This document shows, in pieces, positions 24,170 to 32,202 of a stretch of 64,000 bases of DNA. Location: the NCBI GenBank assembly GCA_947624745.1, contig CANQLR010000007.1, forward strand, positions 1 to 64,000, written 5' to 3'. Under the pieces are notes generated by a model that saw only the letters and a program-made list of their open reading frames with translations, was not told the DNA's origin and made no database searches. Source of the DNA: an uncultured Clostridia bacterium (GTDB taxonomy: Bacteria > Bacillota > Clostridia > Oscillospirales > Ruminococcaceae). How positions within the stretch are numbered: position 1 is the stretch's first letter; every line of letters begins with the position of its first letter. The position numbers and the translations under genes were made by a program.

Positions 24170-24197
24170 TGACAACCTTTGGGAAGTGTGCTACAAT
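24170..24197 (+). promoter_or_regulatory. Promoter of the SPFH operon
   Basis: TTGACA, 16-base spacer, TACAAT. Confidence 0.7.
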
Positions 24198-24210
24198 GAT
24201 GGTGTCAGAG

Positions 24211-24234
24211 TGGTACCAAGGTGGTACCACCTTT
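24211..24234. promoter_or_regulatory. Palindromic operator candidate in the SPFH leader
   Basis: TGGTACCA occurs at 24211 and again at 24222, and AAGGTGGTACCACCTT (24219-24234) is a perfect 16-base palindrome. It lies just downstream of the promoter, where a repressor could bind. The ribbon-helix-helix protein encoded in the same operon is a candidate binder, by inference only. Confidence 0.5.
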
Positions 24235-24276
24235 GCGGAAAATCATATATCTTTGACAAAAAGTGAGGTAACTGAA

Positions 24277-25320
24277 ATGCAAGAAAAAGTTTTATCCGTC
24301 AAGCGGAACGGTTTTAAGGTCCTGTTCCTTAATCTTCTTTTGCTCGTTGCGGCGGTCGTCCTGTTCATCGCCGGCATCGTCGTCATCGACTCGGAAACCG
24401 CGCCCGTTTTGGGCGGGATCATGATCGCCGTCGGCGCTATCGGCGTTCTTTTCGGCTGGATACCCCTCTGCGGACTCCACGTCATGAAGCCGCAGGAGGC
24501 GCTGGTCCTCACCCTCTTCGGCAAATACTACGGCACCCTCAAAAACGACGGCTTCTACTGGGTCAACCCGTTCTGCACGTCCTTCAACCCCGCCGCGAAG
24601 ACTAAGCTCAACCAGTCGGGCGACGTCAACGGCGGCGTAAAGCAAGGCCCCACGGTCTTTTTAGGCGCGAACGGCGAGATGGCCGCCGCCCCCGGCGCTA
24701 TGACAAACAACAAGATCTCGCTGAAGATCATGACCCTCAACAACTCGCGCCAGAAGATCAACGACTGCCTCGGAAACCCCGTGGAGATCGGCATCGCGGT
24801 CATGTGGAAGGTGGTCGACACGGCCAAGGCGGTATTTAATGTGGATAACTATAAGGAGTATCTCTCGCTCCAGTGCGACACCGCGCTCAGAAACATCGTG
24901 AGGGTATATCCCTACGACGTCGCGCAGAACGTCGACACCACCGGCGACGGCGTTGCGGACGAGGGCTCGCTTCGCGGCTCCTCCGAGGTCGTGGCCGAGA
25001 GGATCAGGCAGGAGATACAGTCGAAGGTCAACGAGGCCGGCCTTGAGATCATCGAGGCGAGGATCACCTATCTTGCGTACGCTCCCGAGATCGCGGCGGT
25101 AATGCTCCAGCGCCAGCAGGCCAGCGCGATAATCGACGCGAGAAAGATGATAGTCGACGGCGCGGTCGGAATGGTCGAGATGGCTCTTGATCGGCTCGAA
25201 AAGGGCGGTCTTGTCGAGCTTGACGGCGAGAGAAAGGCCGCGATGGTGTCGAATCTTCTGGTCGTCCTCTGCGGCAACCACGACGCCCAGCCGGTCGTCA
25301 ACTCGGGCACGCTTTACTGA
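24277..25320 (+). CDS. SPFH domain membrane protein (stomatin/prohibitin-like)
   Basis: A 347-residue protein: two N-terminal hydrophobic helices (about residues 12-36 and 42-62), then an SPFH/Band 7 domain starting at MKPQEALVLTLFGKYYGTL, followed by a helical region rich in Ala, Glu and Arg with EVVAERIRQEIQSKV and YAPEIAAVMLQRQQASAI. SPFH proteins form large oligomeric rings that organise membrane microdomains. ATG 24277 is used, preceded by GAGGT. Its stop overlaps the start of a ribbon-helix-helix gene (TGATG), so the three genes to 25866 form a translationally coupled operon. Confidence 0.88.
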   Translation: MQEKVLSVKRNGFKVLFLNLLLLVAAVVLFIAGIVVIDSETAPVLGGIMIAVGAIGVLFGWIPLCGLHVMKPQEALVLTLFGKYYGTLKNDGFYWVNPFCTSFNPAAKTKLNQSGDVNGGVKQGPTVFLGANGEMAAAPGAMTNNKISLKIMTLNNSRQKINDCLGNPVEIGIAVMWKVVDTAKAVFNVDNYKEYLSLQCDTALRNIVRVYPYDVAQNVDTTGDGVADEGSLRGSSEVVAERIRQEIQSKVNEAGLEIIEARITYLAYAPEIAAVMLQRQQASAIIDARKMIVDGAVGMVEMALDRLEKGGLVELDGERKAAMVSNLLVVLCGNHDAQPVVNSGTLY

Positions 25321-25499
25321 TGACGAATAAAAAGGACCTGCGCCTTCGGGTCAGCCCGAAGCTCTACGACGAGCTCATGGCATGGAGCGCCGATGAGCTT
25401 CGCTCGATGAACGGGCTGGTCGAGTATATCCTCACCGAAGCGGTGAAAAAGCGCAAAAAGAGCTTTAAAGAGGAGAAAAATGATGAAAAAGACGAATAA
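25320..25499 (+). CDS. Arc-like ribbon-helix-helix protein
   Basis: A 59-residue protein starting at the ATG that overlaps the SPFH stop. It begins MTNKKDLRLRVSPKLYDELM and continues with SMNGLVEYILTEAVKKRKK: a beta-strand with alternating basic residues followed by two helices, the layout of Arc/MetJ ribbon-helix-helix DNA-binding dimers. The tail is highly charged (KEEKNDEKDE). It may autoregulate the operon through the palindrome at 24211-24234 (inference). It overlaps the next gene by 20 bases. Confidence 0.75.
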   Translation: MTNKKDLRLRVSPKLYDELMAWSADELRSMNGLVEYILTEAVKKRKKSFKEEKNDEKDE

Positions 25500-25866
25500 A
25501 TACACCGTCATGTATATGCCGCTCGGCATGGTGCTCGGGCTTGCCTTCGGGATACTGATCTACGGCATTCCGTCAGGCAGCATCGCCGTCGGGATGAGTA
25601 TAGGCATAGGCGTGGGGCTGTGCTTCGGGGTCGCGATCGGCGCGGCGAAGGACGCAAAGATAAATAAACAGCTTGAAGAGTTCGGCTATACCGTTAAGGA
25701 GGTTAATAAGACCGACGACGGGTATGACCTGATAATACGCGATAAAAACGGCTCCGAGCGCGCCATGCCGATAAGCGAAAAAACGCAGGCAAAGGAGCGG
25801 TTCAAGCCGGGGGATAGCGTGTATGTCGGGACAGGCGTGGAGAAGGTTGACGCAGAGGAAAAATAA
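25480..25866 (+). CDS. Small membrane protein of the SPFH operon
   Basis: A 128-residue protein with two adjacent hydrophobic helices (about residues 10-32 and 35-57; glycine-rich, with GIGVGLCFGVAIGAAKD) and a cytoplasmic tail of about 70 residues (GYTVKEVNKTDDGYDLIIRD, then FKPGDSVYVGTGVEKVD) that looks like a small beta-barrel. GAGGAG precedes ATG 25480, inside the previous gene. Function not recognised; it may work with the SPFH protein at the membrane. Confidence 0.7.
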   Translation: MMKKTNKYTVMYMPLGMVLGLAFGILIYGIPSGSIAVGMSIGIGVGLCFGVAIGAAKDAKINKQLEEFGYTVKEVNKTDDGYDLIIRDKNGSERAMPISEKTQAKERFKPGDSVYVGTGVEKVDAEEK

Positions 25867-25935
25867 AATCCGCCACATGGGGCGGAGCGTCATAAGGAAG
25901 TCGAAACCAATTTTTCTGGAACGGCGTGATTTCGG

Positions 25936-26203
25936 TTATGCCGTTTCTCTTTGCTTTTCCGCTTGCAAAAGTTCGTTTATAGGTATAAAACCTATGAGAT
26001 CATACTGAATCCTGATCTTCTGTTTCTTCTTCCCACGGCATTTCAACGTATATTGCCTTTACAAATTCCCGCAGGGCATAAGGCGTAAGTCCTGTAAGTC
26101 CCTCATATTTCCGAGCTCTTTTGATAAACAGTTCAAGATTTTCCGCTCGCCGTTCCTGTTCTGTAATTTCAACTTGTAAGGAAATGATCTTTGATTTGAG
26201 CAT
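25936..26203 (-). pseudogene. Serine recombinase C-terminal fragment (DUF4368), frameshifted
   Basis: The minus strand reads LQVEITEQERRAENLELFIK, then GLTGLTPYALREFVKAIYVE, and after a frame change near 26020 continues KIRIQYDLIGFIPINELLQ to a TAA at 25936. This is the C-terminal coiled-coil and DUF4368 tail of large serine recombinases carried by Clostridial integrative elements. The catalytic and zinc-ribbon parts are absent and the remaining frame is broken, so it is inactive. Confidence 0.75.
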
Positions 26204-26345
26204 AGAGCCCCATCCATCAAGGCCATCTTCAGAAAAAATTCATATTTTTCATAATTATCTCTGCTTTTTTCACTTTCATTTCAGATTACCCGCTAAAAAT
26301 ACAATATAAATAATTTGCTCATACTCAAAGCTCCACAAGTTACAT

Positions 26346-26388
26346 AAAAATCACCCAAGCGCTATTCTTTGCGCCCGAGTGATTTTTT
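26346..26388. terminator. Terminator after the secreted-protein gene
   Basis: AAAATCAC/GTGATTTT with inner GCGC/GCGC and T-runs on both sides, just after the stop of the minus-strand gene at 26401. The rest of 26204-26400 shows nothing else. Confidence 0.65.
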
Positions 26389-26400
26389 AAACACTTCTCT

Positions 26401-26937
26401 TTACGTCTGCCTCAATACAATCTCGTCGTCAAATTCATTTCTTCCGGCTTCGGTCGGTTGCATGACAGTTACATTGTCGCTCTGTCCGAAAATATTATAA
26501 ACCATGGGAATATCCCACACATCATTTGTTCCGGGCAGAAGTCGAAATTCAGTCGGCGTGCAAATCTTCGTCGGCTTCTGATTTGGAACATACTCTGTGA
26601 ACCAATAATTCAGCAGCTTTCCGTCCGAAAGATAGACCCAGACCATCACATCGTCGATTTTTATTTTTTCGATGTCCTCCTCATCGTATCCTGTCGGGAG
26701 AAACAGCTCGCCGGGCATTCGCTTTAAATATTCGATTTTTGTATATTCCTGCGACGGCTCATACCAACGCTCGTTTTGCCAACGTTCATTATTAATATAT
26801 TCGAGCAGATTATCTGCGCTGTCAAATTCTATCGTTTCTCCTATTGAGCCGCCGGTTACGTCGCTTGCGGCAGTCTGCGCAGTCAGAATAATCGAAATGA
26901 TGATAAAAGTACCAATCAGGAAAAACAGTTTTTTCAT
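26401..26937 (-). CDS. Secreted protein of unknown function
   Basis: A 178-residue protein with an N-terminal hydrophobic signal (MKKLFFLIGTFIIISIILTA) and no lipobox. The mature part is acidic and aromatic-rich (YINNERWQNERWYEPSQEY, VWVYLSDGKLLNYWFTEYV) and probably beta-rich. Not recognised. It follows the IseA-like lipoprotein gene on the same strand, with about 70 bases between, in a stretch with lower GC than the core genes. Confidence 0.55.
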   Translation of the reverse strand: MKKLFFLIGTFIIISIILTAQTAASDVTGGSIGETIEFDSADNLLEYINNERWQNERWYEPSQEYTKIEYLKRMPGELFLPTGYDEEDIEKIKIDDVMVWVYLSDGKLLNYWFTEYVPNQKPTKICTPTEFRLLPGTNDVWDIPMVYNIFGQSDNVTVMQPTEAGRNEFDDEIVLRQT

Positions 26938-27008
26938 TTTTTATCCCCTTTCTCGGGTCACTTGAATGTCGAATCCCGGTATCATAAGCGGAAACTTATA
27001 CCGCCGGC

Positions 27009-27614
27009 TTAACTTTCACCGGGAGTCGCATAAGGGACGGAACCTTCTGAGTCGGAAGAACCTAAGCTATCCACCTTCCATATGCCGTCTTCCTTTTTGA
27101 GTACGATCTCAAATTCCGCGTTGCCGTCCTGCTGTATAATGCTTGTCTTGGCTATTATTTTATCCTCTCCGTCTTTCTCGGCGCTTGTTATCGGCATAGT
27201 AAACCTGATATGATAAATCTCGCCGTCGGGAGCATAAACAACTCCGTCGTCGTTTACATAGAATACAGGCCACCTGTCGTCATTATTCATGTCGAAGAAA
27301 GCAGAATAAATCTTCTCACACATTTCATCGGTATAGCATTCGTGCATGGCTTCCATGCAAGCGTCTACGGTATCATACGGAGCCGGATACTTATAGTAAG
27401 TGTCGGTATACCCGTCGGGATCTTCGGCTTCTATCGTTTGCTCATCAAATTTAATGTTCTGCCTTGAAAGAATGTCGTCAGCGATTGCAAGTGCAGGTGT
27501 AAGTTCGGTGATGATTTCGTTGGCCTGCTCAGTTATGTCATCGGTTTTTTCTGCGCATGATGAACACGAAATACAGAGAATAATTGCAGTGATTAACAAA
27601 GCGAAACGTTTCAT
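27009..27614 (-). CDS. Lipoprotein, possibly IseA-like
   Basis: A 201-residue lipoprotein with lipobox CISCSSC. The mature protein contains TVDACMEAMHECYTDEMCEK and then a beta-rich half (VFYVNDDGVVYAPDG, IIQQDGNAEFEIVLKKEDG, WKVDS). This arrangement recalls the IseA family (inhibitor of DL-endopeptidases), but the match is tentative. A weak promoter (TTGTTA-17-TATACA) lies upstream. It could modulate wall hydrolases if the assignment holds. Confidence 0.5.
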   Translation of the reverse strand: MKRFALLITAIILCISCSSCAEKTDDITEQANEIITELTPALAIADDILSRQNIKFDEQTIEAEDPDGYTDTYYKYPAPYDTVDACMEAMHECYTDEMCEKIYSAFFDMNNDDRWPVFYVNDDGVVYAPDGEIYHIRFTMPITSAEKDGEDKIIAKTSIIQQDGNAEFEIVLKKEDGIWKVDSLGSSDSEGSVPYATPGES

Positions 27615-27753
27615 AATTTTACTCCTGTTCTGTTTTTGTATATTTTATAACACTTCTTATAACAATAAAACGAATCGGGAGGGTGAAATATTGCACGCTG
27701 ACTTTAAAATTCTACATTTTCGGCGATTTTAACAAGCTCGTCCGTGCCAAAAT

Positions 27754-28695
27754 GTGCAGCTATACAAAAGGCGTAGACGTTTTTTGCAGAATATAATGGA
27801 CAAATTTTTGTCAAATGGAGACATTCCAAATGTAAATTTTGAAGTAAGTTACCGAATCTGTGCAGAAAACGGTTTGTCTGTCATATCTCCGACGCAGGGC
27901 AAGGGAATGAAATACAAGGAGTATTCCGAAGCACAGAAAGGCACAAGTTGGAAACAGAAGTTGCGGTTTGCGATTGATAAAAACGTTGTTATCGCTAAAG
28001 ATTTTGATGATTTTCTGCGGCTTATGCAAGTATCGGGGTATGAAGTCAAACAAGGCAAATATATCTCGTTCCGAGCCGAGGGACAGGAGAGATTTACAAG
28101 AGCAAAAACAATCGGCGACAACTACACCGAGGATCGAATCCGCGAGAGAATCAGTGGTAGGCGGGGCAGGATTTTGCCGACCGAGCGCAAGGGTATTTCG
28201 CTGATAATCGACATTCAGAACAGCATTAAGGCGCAGCAGAGCAAAGGTTTTGAACATTGGGCGAAGGTGAACAACCTCAAGCAAGCGGCGAAAACGCTCA
28301 ATTATTTGACTGAGAATAACCTGTTGCAATACTCGGACTTGGATGGTAAAGTCGCAGAACTGCGGTCGGCGTTTTCGGCTAATAGTGAAAGTCTAAAAGA
28401 GGTCGAGGGCAGGCTGCGGGAGATCCAGCCGCTGATAAAAAATCTCGATAACTATCGCAAATTAAAGCCGGTTTGGGAGGAATATTCGCGCATAAAAAAT
28501 AAGCCTGCCTTCCGCGAGAAGCATCAGGCAGAGCTTATGATTTTTGAATCGGCGAGAAAAGCGTTGAGGGAGCATTACGGCGAGCGGAAATGGGATAGCT
28601 TGAAAGATTTGCAAGCAGAAAAGAGTAAGCTGACGACCGAACAGGATAGGCTGTATGCCGAGAGCAGAAAATTGGAAAGAGCGGTTATAATCTAA
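27754..28695 (+). pseudogene. Relaxase C-terminal fragment (mobilisation protein)
   Basis: A frame of 313 codons matching the middle and C-terminal parts of relaxases from Clostridial conjugative and mobilisable elements: ENGLSVISPTQGKGMKYKEY, SWKQKLRFAIDKNV, SFRAEGQERFTRAKTIGDNY with TEDRIRERI, then GFEHWAKVNNLKQAAKTLNY and a coiled coil. The N-terminal nuclease domain with its catalytic Tyr and His triad is missing; sequence before about 27830 does not match. No ribosome binding site suits GTG 27754 or ATG 27796. It cannot nick an origin of transfer. Confidence 0.8.
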
Positions 28696-28746
28696 TCAAA
28701 AGAACAGGCAGTATTCCCGCTTGTCCTTGTTTTTCCCGAAAATCGC

Positions 28747-29313
28747 CTATTCCTCTACCGCCCCGTTCACCCCTCCGCAGATCAGCCTCGTCGTCAGCGC
28801 AATAATTTCCTCCAGCGGAATTTTCTTTCCGTCGGCGACCCACTGCTTATAGATCTCGATCGTGCTCTGCGACACGAATGCCATGATGATATTCTGGACA
28901 TACGGGTCGACGTTGCGCTGTTTGCCGTCGGCGCCCCAGGTTTCGGACATAATTTCATTTGTGATCCTGCGGCTGATATAGTGGTAGCTGCCGCTGCACA
29001 TCAGCCGTTCATGAAGCCGCCCCGCGCCCTCGCTCACCAAGAAAAATTTCCGCGTGATCTTGTCCATATCCCGAGGACGCTCAAGCCCGCGGGTGCGCTC
29101 GATGAAGCTCTTTGCCATCTCGTTTTGCAGCTCCCGCAAAAGATCGTCCAGAGAATTGTAATGCAGATAGAACGTCTTGCGGTTGATCCTCGCCCGCTCG
29201 GTCAGCTCTTTTATCGTGATTTGGTCGTAGTCCATTTCGCAGATCATTTCCTCAAAAGTCCTGCGAATAGCCTCTTTTGTGCGTATAACGCGCAAGTCTT
29301 CCCTGTCGCTCAT
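28747..29313 (-). CDS. TetR family transcriptional regulator
   Basis: A 188-residue repressor: the N-terminal helix-turn-helix at about residues 10-56 (IRRTFEEMICEMDYDQITIK, ELTERARINRKTFYLHY) is a clear TetR domain; the C-terminal ligand domain is unspecific. ATG 29313 is used because GGGAGGT lies 6 bases upstream. It is divergent from the flavodoxin/aldo-keto reductase/ferredoxin operon and very likely controls it. An inverted repeat TACAC-N5-GTGTA sits in its own promoter spacer, so autoregulation is likely. The inducer is unknown; the neighbours suggest electrophile or redox stress. Confidence 0.88.
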   Translation of the reverse strand: MSDREDLRVIRTKEAIRRTFEEMICEMDYDQITIKELTERARINRKTFYLHYNSLDDLLRELQNEMAKSFIERTRGLERPRDMDKITRKFFLVSEGAGRLHERLMCSGSYHYISRRITNEIMSETWGADGKQRNVDPYVQNIIMAFVSQSTIEIYKQWVADGKKIPLEEIIALTTRLICGGVNGAVEE

Positions 29314-29339
29314 GATGTACCTCCCACGCAATTTTTTAT

Positions 29340-29368
29340 ATTATACACCATTCGTGTAGAAAAATCAA
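29340..29368 (-). promoter_or_regulatory. tetR promoter with embedded operator
   Basis: TTGATT, 17-base spacer, TATAAT on the minus strand. The inverted repeat TACAC-CATTC-GTGTA (29344-29358) overlaps the -10 and spacer, the usual place for a TetR operator. Confidence 0.7.
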
Positions 29369-29379
29369 CCCGTGTGTAG

Positions 29380-29412
29380 TTACGCCACATTTCTGCAAAG
29401 AGTGTGGCGTAA
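29380..29412. promoter_or_regulatory. Second inverted repeat in the tetR-flavodoxin interval
   Basis: TTACGCCACA (29380-29389) and TGTGGCGTAA (29403-29412), 13 bases apart. It lies upstream of the flavodoxin -10 (TATAAT at 29459) and could be an operator or a hairpin at the start of the tetR transcript. Confidence 0.5.
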
Positions 29413-29497
29413 ACCTCTTTTGGCGCAAAATTGTTGTTGCGCGTTTCAAGAAAAAATATATAATGGACTTGTGAGTAATAAAAAGGAGGCAACGAAA

Positions 29498-30019
29498 ATG
29501 TCAAAAATCCTGATAGCGTACTTTTCCCACGCCGGACAGAACTACTCCCACGGCGGCATCCGAAATCTGCCCGTGGGCAACACCGAGGTGGTGGCGAAAA
29601 AGCTCCATGCGATGCTCTCGAGCGACCTGTTCTACATCGACACAGTGCAGAAATATCCCGACGACCACATGAAGAAAATCGAGATCGCCAAGCGGGAATA
29701 CGAGCAGAACGCCCGCCCGAAGCTGACGGCGCGTGTGGAGAATATGGGCGAGTATGATACGGTCATCGTCGCGTTCCCCAACTGGTGGACGACCATGCCC
29801 ATGGCGGTGTTCACCTTCCTGGAGAGTTACGATTTTTCGGGCAAAACCATCTGTCCGCTTATCACCCACGGCGGCAGCGGGTTCTCAAATTCATTAAGGG
29901 ATATAGCGAAATTATGCCCAAAAGCAAAAATAACCGAGGGGCTTGCTATAAACGGCGACAATGCTGCGACTTGCGATAAAGAGCTTGAAAAATGGGTAAA
30001 TAAAATCGGTTTGAAATGA
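29498..30019 (+). CDS. Flavodoxin family protein
   Basis: A 173-residue flavodoxin-fold protein that should bind FMN: N-terminal KILIAYFSHAGQNY phosphate loop, YDTVIVAFPNWWTTMPMAVF with the aromatic flavin-contact loop, and ICPLITHGGSGFSNSLRDI. This type acts as a small electron carrier or NAD(P)H-linked reductase. AGGAGG precedes ATG 29498. First gene of a three-gene operon (gap of 21 bases to the aldo/keto reductase) opposite the TetR gene, suggesting induced defence against reactive carbonyls or quinones. Confidence 0.88.
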   Translation: MSKILIAYFSHAGQNYSHGGIRNLPVGNTEVVAKKLHAMLSSDLFYIDTVQKYPDDHMKKIEIAKREYEQNARPKLTARVENMGEYDTVIVAFPNWWTTMPMAVFTFLESYDFSGKTICPLITHGGSGFSNSLRDIAKLCPKAKITEGLAINGDNAATCDKELEKWVNKIGLK

Positions 30020-30040
30020 ATTAAAATAGGAGGATTATTT

Positions 30041-30895
30041 ATGAATCAGACGTATCTCACACTCAACAACGGAGCGAAAATTCCGCAGTTCGGCATGGGC
30101 GTTTATCAGGTGCCGGAGGGAGAAGCGGCCAAGCAGGCGTGCCTTTCGGCGCTTCGCATGGGCTATCGCCACATTGACACCGCTCACGCCTATCAGAACG
30201 AGCGCAGCGTCGGCGCGGCTGTCTGGGAGAGCGGCATTCCCCGCGAGGAAATTTGGGTCACTTCCAAGCTCTGGCCGTCCGAGTACGGCGAGGGAAAAAC
30301 CATGGCGGGTATCAACAAAATGCTCTCCCGCCTGAATATCGGCTATATCGACCTGCTCCTTTTGCACCAACAGGTGGGCGATTATATGGGCGCGTGGCGC
30401 GACATGGAGAAGGCGGTCAAGCAAGGCAAGGTGCGCTCCATCGGTCTTTCCAACTTTGAATCCGAGCGGCTGGAGGAGGTCTGCGAAACGGCGTCCATCA
30501 AGCCCGCCGCGCTGCAAGTCGAGTGCCACCCGTATTATCAGCAGAATGAATTAAAGAAGCGAATCGCAAAATACGGCACGGTCATCGAGAGTTGGTATCC
30601 CATCGGTCACGGCGACGCGGGGCTGATAAACGAGCCGGTATTTACCGAGCTTGCGAAGAAATACGGCAAGACCAACGTGCAGATCATTCTCCGCTGGCAC
30701 ATTCAGGCGGGCAACGTGATCTTCCCGAAATCCACCAACCCGCAGCATATCCTGGATAATTTTGACATTTTCGATTTTGCGCTGACCGCAGAGGAAATGG
30801 ATAAAGTCGCGGCTCTTGACTGCGGCAAGAGGTTCTATACGGCGACGCTTGAGGAGCAGGAGCGGAACTTTGTCGGTTGGGCACCGGCGGACTGA
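30041..30895 (+). CDS. Aldo/keto reductase (YvgN-like)
   Basis: A 284-residue TIM-barrel NADPH-dependent reductase of aldehydes and ketones. The catalytic tetrad is complete: Asp46 and Tyr51 in HIDTAHAYQNE, Lys76 in VTSKLWPSEY, His109 in LLLLHQQ. The NADPH-binding end VIFPKSTNPQHILDN is also present. AGGAGG lies before ATG 30041. Such enzymes reduce methylglyoxal and similar carbonyls. The ferredoxin-like gene starts 2 bases after the stop, so the operon is tight. Confidence 0.92.
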   Translation: MNQTYLTLNNGAKIPQFGMGVYQVPEGEAAKQACLSALRMGYRHIDTAHAYQNERSVGAAVWESGIPREEIWVTSKLWPSEYGEGKTMAGINKMLSRLNIGYIDLLLLHQQVGDYMGAWRDMEKAVKQGKVRSIGLSNFESERLEEVCETASIKPAALQVECHPYYQQNELKKRIAKYGTVIESWYPIGHGDAGLINEPVFTELAKKYGKTNVQIILRWHIQAGNVIFPKSTNPQHILDNFDIFDFALTAEEMDKVAALDCGKRFYTATLEEQERNFVGWAPAD

Positions 30896-30897
30896 AG

Positions 30898-31107
30898 ATG
30901 AATAGCCCAAAACAAGCCTGCACAAGCTGCGGAAAATGCAAAGCGGCGTGTCCCGCAGGCATAGATATTCCCGCGATAATCAAGGGCGAACCGTTTTCGG
31001 ATTACGCAGGACCCGAGGACTGCATCGAGTGCGGAGCCTGCACAGCCTGCTGCCCCGAAAAAATCTCTGTCAAGAATATTATTCGGGAGATCGCAATGAA
31101 GCAGTAA
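30898..31107 (+). CDS. Two-cluster 4Fe-4S ferredoxin-like protein
   Basis: A 69-residue protein with two Cys motifs, CTSCGKCKAACPAGIDIP and CIECGACTACCPEKISV, sufficient for two [4Fe-4S] clusters. ATG 30898 is chosen because it directly follows the aldo/keto reductase stop. The same module is often found fused to the C-terminus of Fe-S aldo/keto reductases, so here it may be a split-off partner. The gene ends where the mobile-element scar begins; the protein looks complete, but an original longer end cannot be excluded. Confidence 0.82.
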   Translation: MNSPKQACTSCGKCKAACPAGIDIPAIIKGEPFSDYAGPEDCIECGACTACCPEKISVKNIIREIAMKQ

Positions 31108-31109
31108 TT

Positions 31110-31175
31110 TGGATTTTCGTAAGTCCTGTTTTCGTAGAATTGTCCTCCTGCTTTAAATTTTCTTGATTTTCATAA
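31110..31175 (-). pseudogene. Remnant of the element-linked small gene, copy 2
   Basis: The minus strand keeps AAGCAGGAGG and about nine codons (KTGLTKIQI) equal to the start of the gene at 5471-5761, but the start codon GTG is replaced by ACG and the rest is missing. It follows a RepA tail as in copy 1. Confidence 0.65.
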
Positions 31176-31212
31176 TTAGGGCGTTTTTCGGCGTTTTTTC
31201 TCGGCTCTTGAC

Positions 31213-31590
31213 TTATAAATTTAAATCTCGGCTGACGATTGCCGAATAATAGCTATCCATCGTCGTAGGGGCGTTGTATAGCGCGGTCAGCAAATATGTC
31301 CGAATGTTACGGATTTCGGGTTTTGACTGCTCCATTGCAAAGATAACATACTCGATATGCTCACTGTCAAGTTGTAAGAAACGCTCCATGACTGCTGCTT
31401 TTGGAATGTCCGCACCGTTAATTCTGACGGTCGGAGAAGGCGAGCAGATAGCGTCAAGCATAAGAGTTACTATCTCGTCGATTTGCCGCTTGTCGTTCTG
31501 CTTGTTTTCAACGATGATGTCGTAGTCAATGTTGGATTTGATTTCATCTTCATTATCCTCCAAAATATATCTCACATGTTTTGCATATTG
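31213..31590 (-). pseudogene. RepA (DUF6017) C-terminal fragment, copy 2
   Basis: About 125 residues of the DUF6017 C-terminal region: RYILEDNEDEIKSNIDYDII, MLDAICSPSPTVRINGADIP, RFLQLDSEHIEYVIFAMEQS, and the ending SYYSAIVSRDLNL. The open frame continues to 31743, but that part (LILWAFMHYKYLIF) does not look like RepA. Compared with copy 1 at 5935-6183 it lacks a 99-base segment downstream of the stop that is bounded there by CGGCTCTTGACT repeats. Confidence 0.75.
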
Positions 31591-31743
31591 CATTGAGCGG
31601 AAAATTAAGTATTTATAATGCATAAAAGCCCATAAAATAAGCCTTTCAGCGTTTTCTGAAAGGCCTGTTCTTGTGATAAACATGGGTGCAGATTTTAGTT
31701 TCTTTTTTGAAAGTAAACCCCAACAAGATTCCGCACAAGACAA

Positions 31744-32141
31744 AATTGAGCTTCAAGCCAAATTTGGTCCCGCGGTAAAATCTTGGTCTTCCTTTTTTCG
31801 CTTACTTAATTAGTGAACCGTTTAAGATCATCTGAGATAGGTTATACTTGCGTAATTTTTTGACGTAGTGTAGAGCATCTTTCAGATTGGAAACTCTATC
31901 CGAACACTGCAAAGTTCCGATGTGATGTCTGAAGTTTTCGACGATGTTGACTGAGCATAGTTTCCTAAATCCACATCGGAGTAAATCTTTCTCACTGATA
32001 AAAACGCTGTTTTGTTTATGACGTTTTTAAGCTTCCGGCCTTCGCCTTATTTGTTCCGTAGTCGAAGCTTTGATTGACGGATTTGTTGCGGATTTGGTAG
32101 AACTCGTGGAGCTATTCCCCACCCCTCTTCCGCAAATTTAC
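31744..32141. other. Decayed intergenic sequence
   Basis: No intact gene. The minus strand is open from about 32000 to 31811 and ends VKKLRKYNLSQMILNGSLIK before TAA, with no start or ribosome binding site; I cannot name it, and a transposase tail is only a guess. The reading SEKDLLRCGFRKLCSVNIVE precedes it in the same frame. Confidence 0.3.
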
Positions 32142-32169
32142 TTGACAAAAGCAGGTTATATGATATAAT
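32142..32169 (+). promoter_or_regulatory. Promoter of the 465-residue lipoprotein gene
   Basis: TTGACA, 16-base spacer, TATAAT. Confidence 0.75.
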
Positions 32170-32202
32170 GATAATTATATTAACAGTCAAAGGAGAACCA
32201 CG

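Noticed and set aside
31811-32000. Transposase C-terminal fragment
   Set aside because: A minus-strand open frame exists, but no transposase motif can be recognised, and an overlapping frame is also open; listed only as decayed sequence.
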